Assembly (NCBI GenBank): GCA_024639025.1
Contig: JAHEJF010000048.1
Coordinates: 1 to 8,853 of the forward strand
Direction of reading: 5' to 3'
DNA from: Ahrensia sp.
GTDB lineage: Bacteria > Pseudomonadota > Alphaproteobacteria > Rhizobiales > Rhizobiaceae
DNA length: 8,853 nucleotides
Shown here: piece after piece, positions 1-6,617 of the stretch
Layout: every line of letters begins with the position of its first letter
Position numbering within the stretch: the first letter of the stretch is position 1
The notes under the pieces: generated by a model
Told to the model about the DNA's origin: nothing
Database searches by the model: none
Seen by the model: only the letters and a program-made list of their open reading frames with translations
Translations under genes and position numbers: made by a program

Positions 1-853
<853 letters not shown>

Positions 854-1738
854 TTACAGCGCTTCCGCGCCCGAGATGATTTCAATAAGTTCTTTTGTAA
901 TTTGCGCTTGACGCTGGCGGTTGTAGCTCATCGTCAGTTTGTCGATCATTTCACCAGCATTTCGGGTCGCATTGTCCATGGCGGTCATTTTTGCGCCCAT
1001 CTCGCCGGCAACATTTTCTAGCAGGGCCCGGAAAATCTGGACCGAAATATTGCGCGGAATAAGATCGTCCAAAATGGAATTGGCATCCGGCTCATAGTCA
1101 TAGATTGCGTTGCCCGTATCCTCGCTGGCGCTTTCATCGACTTCCGGCGCGGCGGCTGGAATAAGCTGCAAGCCCGTAGGCACCTGGCTGATGACCGATT
1201 TGAACTCTGAATAATACAGCGTGCAAACATCAAACTCGCCGGCATCAAACATGCTCATGACCCGCTTGCCGATAGCATCGGCATTAGCAAATCCAATGTT
1301 TTTGACTTCACGAAGGTCGATACGATCAACAATGATATCCAAATATTCGCGGCGCAGGATATCATAACCCTTTTTGCCGACGCAGAGGATCTTGACCTCC
1401 TTGCCCTCGGCCTGGAGTTTGCGAACATCTTCCCGCACAAAGCGTGCAATCGAAGAATTAAAACCGCCACAAAGTCCACGCTCAGAAGTACAGGCAATCA
1501 GCAAATGTGTTTTGTCGCTGCCCGTACCGGTCATCAGCTTGGGTGCATCATCACCACCAACATTTGCAGCAATGTTGGCCAGCACAGAACCCATCCGTTG
1601 TGAATAGGGGCGTGCCGCTTCGGCAGCCTCCTGCGCGCGGCGCAGTTTTGCGGCCGCCACCATCTGCATGGCCTTGGTGATCTTCTGTGTTGCCTTGACC
1701 GATGCAATTCGGTTTCGAAGGTCCTTCAATGAAGGCAT
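854..1738 (-). CDS. atpG: F1 ATP synthase subunit gamma
   Basis: Central-stalk rotor subunit that couples rotation of the F0 c-ring to catalysis in alpha3beta3. It has 294 residues, normal for the family. The N-terminal helix [20 protein letters not shown] (1-20) continues through [16 protein letters not shown]. The Rossmann-like middle carries [10 protein letters not shown] (85-94), the counterpart of the SDRGLCGG motif. The C-terminal helix holds [15 protein letters not shown] (251-265) and ends in the gamma signature [15 protein letters not shown] (280-294). An acidic stretch around 199-221 ([11 protein letters not shown]...) looks like a flexible loop. The ATG at 1738-1736 has AGAGG upstream with a 9-nt spacer. 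Thirty-two nt separate it from the atpA stop and 15 nt from the atpD start, so it is an internal operon gene. Confidence 0.98.
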   Translation of the reverse strand: MPSLKDLRNRIASVKATQKITKAMQMVAAAKLRRAQEAAEAARPYSQRMGSVLANIAANVGGDDAPKLMTGTGSDKTHLLIACTSERGLCGGFNSSIARFVREDVRKLQAEGKEVKILCVGKKGYDILRREYLDIIVDRIDLREVKNIGFANADAIGKRVMSMFDAGEFDVCTLYYSEFKSVISQVPTGLQLIPAAAPEVDESASEDTGNAIYDYEPDANSILDDLIPRNISVQIFRALLENVAGEMGAKMTAMDNATRNAGEMIDKLTMSYNRQRQAQITKELIEIISGAEAL

Positions 1739-1770
1739 GACTTACAACCTCTACTCTGAGCCAGACCTAA

Positions 1771-3300
1771 TCAGGCAAAGCCCTTGGCGAACGCTTCAAT
1801 CTCAGACTTCAGCGCATCTTCAGACGCATCAGTCAGTTTCTCCTCCTTGGCAATGGTCGCCAGGACCTTTTTGCCAGCAGTACGCATATGAGACAGTAGC
1901 CCCTGCTCGAACTCGCTAACCCTATCGACAGCGAGCTCATCAAGGAATCCGTTCACACCAGCATACATCACCGCAACCTGTTCTTCGGTCTTGAGAGGTG
2001 AGAACTGTGGCTGTTTGAGAAGCTCAGTCAAGCGGGCACCACGGTTGAGCAAGCGCTGTGTGGACGCATCAAGGTCAGAACCAAATTGCGCAAACGCTGC
2101 CATTTCGCGGTACTGCGCCAGCTCACCCTTAATCGAACCAGCAACCTGTTTCATCGCCTTGATCTGCGCTGCAGAACCCACACGAGACACAGAAAGGCCC
2201 ACATTCACCGCAGGACGAATACCCTGGAAAAACAGATCCGTTTCAAGGAAGATCTGACCATCAGTGATGGAAATCACGTTGGTAGGAATATAGGCTGACA
2301 CGTCGTTCGCTTGCGTCTCAATAACCGGCAGCGCGGTCAGAGAACCAGCGCCTTCGTCTTCATTGAGCTTCGCAGCACGCTCAAGCAGGCGAGAGTGCAG
2401 ATAAAACACGTCACCGGGATAGGCTTCACGGCCTGGTGGGCGACGAAGTAGCAGTGACATCTGACGATAGGCAACCGCCTGTTTTGACAGATCGTCATAA
2501 CCGATCATTGCATGCATGCCGTTGTCGCGGAAATATTCGCCCATTGTACAACCGGCAAATGGTGCCAGGAACTGCAATGGCGCAGGGTCAGAAGCTGTCG
2601 CGGCAATAATGATTGAGTAGTCGAGCGCACCGCGTTCTTCCAGCACTTTCACAAACTGCGCAACCGTTGAGCGTTTTTGACCAACCGCCACGTAAATACA
2701 GTACAGCTTCTCTTTTTCCGTACCGGATTCATGTGCAGGCTTCTGGTTCAGGAACGTGTCCAGAATGATCGCTGTCTTACCGGTTTGGCGGTCACCAATG
2801 ACCAATTCACGCTGGCCGCGGCCAACCGGAATGAGCGCATCAATCGCTTTCAAACCTGTAGACATCGGTTCATGCACCGACTTGCGCGGGATAATGCCCG
2901 GGGCCTTAACATCAACACGCATGCGGGTTTTCGCCTTGATCGGGCCCTTGCCGTCAATCGGGTTGCCCAGCGGATCAACCACGCGTCCAAGAAGTTCCTT
3001 TCCAACAGGAACGTCCACAATCGCGCCTGTGCGCTTAACTGTGTCGCCTTCTTTGATATCCCGGTCAGAACCAAAGATAACGGCACCGACATTGTCTTCC
3101 TCAAGGTTGAGGGCCATGCCGCGAATGCCGCCTGGAAATTCAACCATTTCACCAGCCTGAACTTGGTCAAGGCCGTAGATGCGGGCAATACCGTCACCGA
3201 CGGAAAGAACCTGCCCGACTTCCGAGACTTCTGCCTCTTTGCCAAAATTTTTGATCTGATCTTTTAGTATTGCAGAAATTTCTGCCGCGCGAATGTCCAT
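1771..3300 (-). CDS. atpA: F1 ATP synthase subunit alpha
   Basis: Non-catalytic nucleotide-binding subunit of the F1 hexamer, which supplies the arginine finger to the beta catalytic sites. With the ATG at 3300-3298 it has 509 residues and begins [12 protein letters not shown], the usual opening in Hyphomicrobiales. The P-loop GDRQTGKT is at 169-176. The [10 protein letters not shown] motif places the arginine finger at Arg373. The C-terminal helical domain includes [20 protein letters not shown] (about 393-412). A second in-frame ATG directly upstream (3303-3301) would add one Met. I prefer 3300 because GAGG then lies 7 nt upstream rather than 4, and because it matches the family start. The start shares one base with the atpH TGA stop (TGATG), which suggests translational coupling. 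Confidence 0.98.
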   Translation of the reverse strand: MDIRAAEISAILKDQIKNFGKEAEVSEVGQVLSVGDGIARIYGLDQVQAGEMVEFPGGIRGMALNLEEDNVGAVIFGSDRDIKEGDTVKRTGAIVDVPVGKELLGRVVDPLGNPIDGKGPIKAKTRMRVDVKAPGIIPRKSVHEPMSTGLKAIDALIPVGRGQRELVIGDRQTGKTAIILDTFLNQKPAHESGTEKEKLYCIYVAVGQKRSTVAQFVKVLEERGALDYSIIIAATASDPAPLQFLAPFAGCTMGEYFRDNGMHAMIGYDDLSKQAVAYRQMSLLLRRPPGREAYPGDVFYLHSRLLERAAKLNEDEGAGSLTALPVIETQANDVSAYIPTNVISITDGQIFLETDLFFQGIRPAVNVGLSVSRVGSAAQIKAMKQVAGSIKGELAQYREMAAFAQFGSDLDASTQRLLNRGARLTELLKQPQFSPLKTEEQVAVMYAGVNGFLDELAVDRVSEFEQGLLSHMRTAGKKVLATIAKEEKLTDASEDALKSEIEAFAKGFA

Positions 3301-3857
3301 CATCCGACCTCTTTGAGCGAAATCTTAAGTGAGGAAAGCTTGGTTTTTAGCGATGTGTCGATTTGGCGTGAGCCCATCTTCACAATCAAGCCTCCGAGAA
3401 TTGACGGATCAACTGAAACGTTGAGCGTCACGTCCTTGCCGGCCACACTTTTCAGTGTTGCCTTCAATTCTTTGGTTTGCGCTGCTGTCAGCGCTTGAGA
3501 GACCGTCACATCAGCAGAAACTTCGCCACGGCCTTCGGCGGCGATGTCGCGAAACGCGCTGATGATTGTCGGCACAGCAAAAAGGCGCCGGTTCCCCGCC
3601 ACCACTTTGAGAAAGTTTGAAACAAGCGGATGCAGCTTGGCCTTCGTCACAAGCGCACTAATTGCGGCGGTTTGCTCATCGGCCGAAAAAACCGGGCTCT
3701 CGATCAGGCGCTGCAAATCCGCGCTTGACGAAATCATGGTTTCAATTTCTCCGAGAGACTTCTCCACGGCAGCGACGGCTTTGGCGTCAACTGCCAATTC
3801 GTACAACGAACCTGCATATCGTGATGCAACTTGAGAGGTGCGAGACAAGGTGGCCAC
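3300..3857 (-). CDS. atpH: F1 ATP synthase subunit delta (OSCP homologue)
   Basis: Peripheral-stalk subunit that joins the top of alpha3beta3 to the F0 b-subunits, so that F1 does not turn with the rotor. It has 185 residues from GTG, normal for the family. The N-terminal helical domain contains [17 protein letters not shown] and the [13 protein letters not shown] region. The C-terminal part carries the delta signature: [21 protein letters not shown], then a helix ending LKEVG. The start is uncertain. GTG at 3857-3855 lies 9 nt after AAGAGAAG, and the resulting N-terminus resembles what I recall for Brucella AtpH. An in-frame TTG at 3863-3861 would add two residues but sits only 3 nt from that purine run. 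No in-frame ATG lies near either. It is the first gene of the F1 operon, and its stop overlaps the atpA start. Confidence 0.97.
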   Translation of the reverse strand: MATLSRTSQVASRYAGSLYELAVDAKAVAAVEKSLGEIETMISSSADLQRLIESPVFSADEQTAAISALVTKAKLHPLVSNFLKVVAGNRRLFAVPTIISAFRDIAAEGRGEVSADVTVSQALTAAQTKELKATLKSVAGKDVTLNVSVDPSILGGLIVKMGSRQIDTSLKTKLSSLKISLKEVG

Positions 3858-3920
3858 AGGCAATCACTTCTCTTGACTAAACACTGTGTCGAGCACCAAA
3901 CCGGTATATTGCCCTAACAC

Positions 3921-3926
3921 ATTGTA
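3921..3926 (-). promoter_or_regulatory. Possible -10 element for the F1 operon
   Basis: Read on the minus strand these bases are TACAAT, one mismatch from the sigma70-type TATAAT, inside an AT-rich stretch (about 3921-3940) that stands out from the GC-richer surroundings. The element lies about 64 nt upstream of the atpH GTG, a sensible position for an operon promoter. No convincing -35 box sits 16-18 nt further upstream; the nearest candidate, TTGGGT, is 20 nt away. This is an inference from composition and position only. Confidence 0.3.
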
Positions 3927-3998
3927 TTAATTGTTATTTTCGGATCACCCAAGAATCGCAATAAGCACCTCTTGGGCAAGGTGATGGCGCTCTAGCAT

Positions 3999-4023
3999 AG
4001 CGTTTGCCCGAGGGCAAGACGCT
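3999..4023 (-). terminator. Strong hairpin between the membrane-protein gene and atpH
   Basis: Two arms, AGCGTTTGCCC (3999-4009) and GGGCAA-G-ACGCT (4012-4023), are complementary over 11 base pairs apart from one bulged base, with almost no loop. The arms would open slightly to form a usable loop. The hairpin lies 64 nt after the stop of the four-helix membrane-protein gene and about 140 nt before atpH. No T-run follows on either strand, so it is not a textbook intrinsic terminator. It may end or stabilise the upstream transcript. A second GGGCAA at 3974-3979 could pair with the same TTGCCC (4004-4009), giving an alternative structure. Confidence 0.4.
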
Positions 4024-4037
4024 GACACTACCCTTTT

Positions 4038-4081
4038 GTCGCATATGAGCACGATTCCATAGTCGCAGTCCGCACGATTTC
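4038..4081. repeat. Imperfect tandem duplication of about 23 bp
   Basis: Two adjacent copies share the blocks GTCGCA and GCACGATT. Copy 1 has GTCGCA at 4038-4043 and GCACGATT at 4049-4056. Copy 2 has them at 4062-4067 and 4072-4079. The repeat period is 23-24 bp, and the spacer between the blocks is 5 bp in copy 1 and 4 bp in copy 2. It lies in the non-coding leader between the four-helix gene and the F1 operon. It could be a paired protein-binding site or a chance short duplication. Confidence 0.5.
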
Positions 4082-4086
4082 AGCGC

Positions 4087-4479
4087 CTAGGCGATGTAGC
4101 CTAACGCATATAACAGAGGACTGGCGGCCAGTGCCGCCTCTATCAGGATTGAAATCCAGTTGAATAGTGTGTTGCCGCGATCAAATACGATCGAAACCAA
4201 GCGGCCCAGCGCGGTGAAAAACCAACCGGCACCCAGCGCCATCCAGATGAAGGGTTGGGCAAACATGATCGCCAGAATACCTACCCCCAGATAGAAGCCT
4301 GCCATCGTAGCGCGGCTTTCAGAAACTGCTTCCGGCACGCCTTCAACTGTTCTCAAGCGCAATATCTTATACGTCGTCCGAGGCAGAAAAAAACATATGA
4401 TGCCAAACAGAATTGTCACAAGTGCGGACGCCCAGGCCAGCCATTCACCAAGCGATTGGGGTGGAATTATCTCGATCAT
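4087..4479 (-). CDS. Small four-helix membrane protein, function unknown
   Basis: 130 residues, begun at the ATG at 4479-4477. That start overlaps the stop of the upstream transporter gene by 4 nt (ATGA) and has AAAGG 7 nt upstream, so translational coupling is likely. The longer in-frame reading up to 4611 is only overlap with the transporter gene. About four hydrophobic segments are visible: near 13-33, 56-76, 78-98 and 104-127. Between the first two lies a charged loop, RLRTVEGVPEAVSESRATMAG. GWFFTALGRLVSIVFDRG (85-102) contains a conserved-looking Gly-Arg and an Asp-Arg-Gly before the last helix. The layout resembles DUF4345-type small membrane proteins, but that is a weak recollection. 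The tight coupling suggests it works with the transporter. I do not know its function. Confidence 0.82.
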   Translation of the reverse strand: MIEIIPPQSLGEWLAWASALVTILFGIICFFLPRTTYKILRLRTVEGVPEAVSESRATMAGFYLGVGILAIMFAQPFIWMALGAGWFFTALGRLVSIVFDRGNTLFNWISILIEAALAASPLLYALGYIA

Positions 4480-5372
4480 GCTACTGCCTTTCTGGTCTGG
4501 CGCTCCCGATACATCAAATAGAGCCCTGCTGCACAAATGACCAGCATACCGACAAACGTCCAAACGTCGGGCACATCCCCATAGAACAGATAGCCTATCG
4601 CCACCATCCAAATTGCCTGACTGTAGATAAAGGGTGCAATCTTTGCTGTCTCCACCAGACGGCTTGTTCTGATCAGAAGCATATGACCGATCATTCCCGA
4701 CAGACCCACTGCAGCAAATGCAAGATACTCTGCCAGTGATTGCGGCAATCGAGCCTCAGGTAATCCGAAGGGTGCAAACAGGAACACGGCAAAAAAGCAA
4801 GAATAGAATATGAGGCTTTCAGGTGTTTCGTGGCCTGCCAGTTTTCTGGTCAGCAAGAAATATGCAACATTGCTGAGCATCGATAGAATGATGAACACAA
4901 CCGGTAAGGTGAAGGCATCCGTGCCCGGACGCACAACAATCAAAACCCCGACAAAACCAACCAGGATTGCCGCCCAGCGTCGTGGACCGGCCCACTCCCC
5001 CAAAAACGGACCAGCCAGTGCAGCGACAAATATCGGAGATGCCAGAAGTACAGAGACTGTCTCATCCAACTGCAAATGACGCAAAGCCAGGAAATTGAAG
5101 AAGGTCATGGAAGGCAGGGAAAGTCCACGGAGAACTTGATAAAACGGCCTATTCATCTGCCACAGACGCCGGTTCCTCCAACCACGATAAACCACAAACA
5201 GTACCACCGCCTGCAGTGCAAAACGCACCCAGACGACGAAGAACGTGGCATAGCCCAATCCGACCAACCATTTGGCATTCGCATCCAGGACCGAAAACAA
5301 CAGAAAAACCGTGAGTGCCAACATGACTGCCAGCGGCGGCATCGCAGTTTCACCCGATTGTTGGCCTGACAT
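4476..5372 (-). CDS. DMT-superfamily transporter with two EamA domains
   Basis: Inner-membrane carrier of the drug/metabolite transporter superfamily, typically an exporter or importer of small metabolites; the substrate cannot be told from sequence. It has 298 residues from the ATG at 5372-5370 and about ten hydrophobic segments in two EamA repeats (roughly 14-148 and 155-288). The first repeat contains SVLDANAKWL and LRGLSLPSMTFFNFLALRHL, then ETVSVLLASPIFVA and the closing VLIVVRPG. The second holds AKIAPFIYSQAIWMVAIGYL. The start is a choice: GGGGA lies 5 nt before the 5372 ATG. Another ATG at 5378 abuts that run, and a TTG at 5414 has no ribosome-binding site. The gene follows the Xre regulator gene by 86 nt and overlaps the next gene by 4 nt, so the three probably form one transcript. 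Confidence 0.92.
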   Translation of the reverse strand: MSGQQSGETAMPPLAVMLALTVFLLFSVLDANAKWLVGLGYATFFVVWVRFALQAVVLFVVYRGWRNRRLWQMNRPFYQVLRGLSLPSMTFFNFLALRHLQLDETVSVLLASPIFVAALAGPFLGEWAGPRRWAAILVGFVGVLIVVRPGTDAFTLPVVFIILSMLSNVAYFLLTRKLAGHETPESLIFYSCFFAVFLFAPFGLPEARLPQSLAEYLAFAAVGLSGMIGHMLLIRTSRLVETAKIAPFIYSQAIWMVAIGYLFYGDVPDVWTFVGMLVICAAGLYLMYRERQTRKAVA

Positions 5373-5439
5373 CTTCATCCCCACATTTTTTGGAATCCAT
5401 GCGTGAGCTTCCAATCGTTGTCAAAGAATTTGTCTGACT

Positions 5440-5456
5440 GGCCCGAACCATGGGCC
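5440..5456 (-). terminator. Short GC-rich hairpin after the Xre gene
   Basis: GGCCC (5440-5444) and GGGCC (5452-5456) form a perfect 5-bp stem with a 7-nt loop, starting 2 nt after the regulator stop codon on the minus strand. No T-run follows. It may pause transcription or protect the 3' end between the regulator gene and the transporter gene, lowering transporter expression relative to the regulator. The evidence is weak because short GC stems occur by chance. Confidence 0.25.
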
Positions 5457-5458
5457 GC

Positions 5459-6295
5459 TCAAATCAGCGACCGAATAATGTTCTGGGCCGATCGCGCATC
5501 CACGCTTGAATCACGCACAAGCGCATCAAAATGGCGGGTGAGGCCCTGTATCTGGTTGCGCTCCCTGAAAACCATGTAAAACCGCCCGACATAAACTGCG
5601 GCAATGAGAGGCCCAAATATGATCAGCGGCGCCGAGTATATTTTCCGGCTTTCAAACAGGTAAAGTCGAACCGAAGGATACAGATCTCCACATTTGTCGG
5701 CCATCCACTTGATCTGGTCCTTTCTGACAGCCTCAGGAATTGTCTCAAAATACCCGGATCCTTCAGCCAGCGACCGCACTGTCTCAATCGGAACGCAAAC
5801 TTCGTAATCCGATCCCGGTGCCTGCAACCATTCATTGGTGTCCTTGATCGCCAGCGTTGCCTGCTCAGGTGTTTTATCAACAAACAACTGGTACTCCCAC
5901 TCCAGCATGTCGGCTGTTTTCAATATGTCCGGCAGCACCGTCGGCACCGCACGAATTTTGTGCCCCGCAGCCTCCTTGTGCCATTCGATCAATTGTTGAT
6001 CAGCCGGCGTCTTTTTTGCATCGGCAAACCGCAACCCGGCCGTCAGCAATTCAGCAGCGGTTTCTGACCGATCTGACAGACCCAGCAACCAGTCGGCGCT
6101 GACACCCAAACAGGAGGCAAATTCGGCCGCGAGATGGGAATTGGGTAGGCGCGCATCTTCACCATTGAGTATTTGCGCAACAGTGGATCGATCAATGCCG
6201 GTCTCCCGGGATAGCTGCGATCTGCTTATCTTGGCAGCATCCAATCGCTCGATAACCCGCTGGCGGAATAGTGCGGCGCGTTCAGCCTTTTCCAT
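5459..6295 (-). CDS. Xre-family transcriptional regulator with a long C-terminal domain
   Basis: 278 residues. Residues 11-73 form a Cro/C1-type helix-turn-helix: RQRVIERLDAAKISRSQLSR, then ETGIDRSTVAQILNG (31-45, turn and recognition helix), closed by LAAEFASCLGVSADWLLGLSD. The remaining 200 or so residues have no domain I can name. They include VPTVLPDILKTADMLEWEYQ (117-136), PGSDYEVCVPIETVRSLAEG (160-179), a hydrophobic patch around 222-244 and a C-terminal HFDALVRDSSVDARSAQ. The patch is interrupted and not clearly a membrane helix, so the protein is probably cytoplasmic. The order of parts resembles Xre regulators with DUF5753-like ligand domains, but this is only an impression. The ATG at 6295 has GAGG 5 nt upstream. 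The gene is divergent from the DUF2061 gene and followed by the transporter gene, so it probably controls this locus and perhaps itself. Confidence 0.9.
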   Translation of the reverse strand: MEKAERAALFRQRVIERLDAAKISRSQLSRETGIDRSTVAQILNGEDARLPNSHLAAEFASCLGVSADWLLGLSDRSETAAELLTAGLRFADAKKTPADQQLIEWHKEAAGHKIRAVPTVLPDILKTADMLEWEYQLFVDKTPEQATLAIKDTNEWLQAPGSDYEVCVPIETVRSLAEGSGYFETIPEAVRKDQIKWMADKCGDLYPSVRLYLFESRKIYSAPLIIFGPLIAAVYVGRFYMVFRERNQIQGLTRHFDALVRDSSVDARSAQNIIRSLI

Positions 6296-6306
6296 TTATC
6301 CCTCTT

Positions 6307-6324
6307 TGTTGTTTTTTATCAACA
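6307..6324. promoter_or_regulatory. Inverted repeat, candidate operator next to the regulator gene
   Basis: TGTTG (6307-6311) and CAACA (6320-6324) are complementary around an 8-bp T-rich centre. The site lies 12 bp upstream of the regulator start codon. A repressor bound there would block its promoter or early transcription, as is common for Xre autorepressors. The arms are only 5 bp. Confidence 0.3.
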
Positions 6325-6351
6325 TAACTGAATAAATGTTTCACTCTTTTC

Positions 6352-6373
6352 AAATTCCGGCAAGTCCGAATTT
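6352..6373. promoter_or_regulatory. Imperfect 22-bp palindrome, best candidate operator
   Basis: The outer arms AAATTC (6352-6357) and GAATTT (6368-6373) are perfectly complementary. Two of the five inner base pairs also match (6359/6366 and 6361/6364), so 8 of 11 pairs fit. Its position near the middle of the divergent spacer and its length suit a dimeric helix-turn-helix regulator acting on both promoters. That the neighbouring Xre protein binds here is inferred. Confidence 0.4.
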
Positions 6374-6387
6374 CATCTAATGATGAA
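6372..6387. promoter_or_regulatory. 16-bp inverted repeat near the DUF2061 start
   Basis: TTCATC (6372-6377) and GATGAA (6382-6387) are exactly complementary with a 4-bp spacer. The site overlaps the end of the 22-bp palindrome by 2 bp and ends 23 bp before the DUF2061 start codon. It could be a second operator or, if transcribed, a small hairpin in the leader. It overlaps the possible -10 element TCTAAT. Confidence 0.35.
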
Positions 6388-6410
6388 GATGAGCCCCTAG
6401 AGAGGAACCC

Positions 6411-6617
6411 TTGGACACACCGCGCAGAACCATCGTGAAAGCCCTGACCTGGCAATTGCTTGGCATTGCATCGATGATCTGCCTGGCTTTTTTCCAATCC
6501 GGCCAGCTTGTTGAGGCAATTACACTTGCGCTGTCGGCGAGCGTATCAGGGTTCGTATTCTACTTTTTGCATGAGCGGCTGTGGTCAAAAATCCGCTGGG
6601 GTCGTCGATCGTCTTAA
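6411..6617 (+). CDS. DUF2061 small membrane protein
   Basis: 68 residues with the hallmark layout of DUF2061: a basic N-terminus with Arg-Thr-Ile-Val-Lys-Ala, two hydrophobic segments (about 11-29 and 34-53), and the C-terminal YFLHERLWSKIRWGR (51-65), including the His-Glu-Arg...Trp signature. It is predicted to sit in the inner membrane; the family's function is not established to my knowledge. The start is TTG at 6411, supported by AGAGG 5-6 nt upstream. The only near alternative, GTG at 6435, has no ribosome-binding site and would cut into the conserved start. The gene is the only plus-strand gene here, divergent from the Xre gene. Its TAA overlaps the priA stop in the palindrome TTAA. 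Confidence 0.9.
   Translation: MDTPRRTIVKALTWQLLGIASMICLAFFQSGQLVEAITLALSASVSGFVFYFLHERLWSKIRWGRRSS

Larger units (their letters stand above)
6296..6410. promoter_or_regulatory. Divergent control region between the Xre regulator and DUF2061 genes
   Basis: This 115-bp AT-rich spacer must hold the promoters for both divergent genes unless DUF2061 is read from elsewhere. It contains both ribosome-binding sites: minus-strand GAGG near 6301-6304 for the regulator and plus-strand AGAGG near 6400-6404 for DUF2061. TCTAAT at 6376-6381 is a possible plus-strand -10 element, and TTGAAA (minus strand, 6353-6348) a possible -35 element for the regulator, but neither has a well-spaced partner. Three inverted repeats lie within it and are listed separately. 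Confidence 0.6.

Noticed and set aside
2677..3267. Plus-strand open frame of 196 codons opposite atpA
   Set aside because: atpA is intact and unmistakable in this stretch. The antisense product shows no recognisable family and no ribosome-binding site that I can see.
4480..4611. N-terminal extension of the four-helix membrane protein into the transporter gene
   Set aside because: It would overlap the transporter gene by over 130 bp. The ATG at 4479 has a ribosome-binding site and a standard ATGA overlap.
5531..6067. Plus-strand open frame of 178 codons opposite the Xre regulator gene
   Set aside because: The minus-strand gene has a clear helix-turn-helix and a good ribosome-binding site. 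The antisense frame has neither motif nor start signal.
3864..6617. The module as a mobile element or genomic island
   Set aside because: There is no integrase, transposase, tRNA, flanking direct repeat or terminal inverted repeat. Gain by transfer remains possible, but nothing here shows a mechanism.
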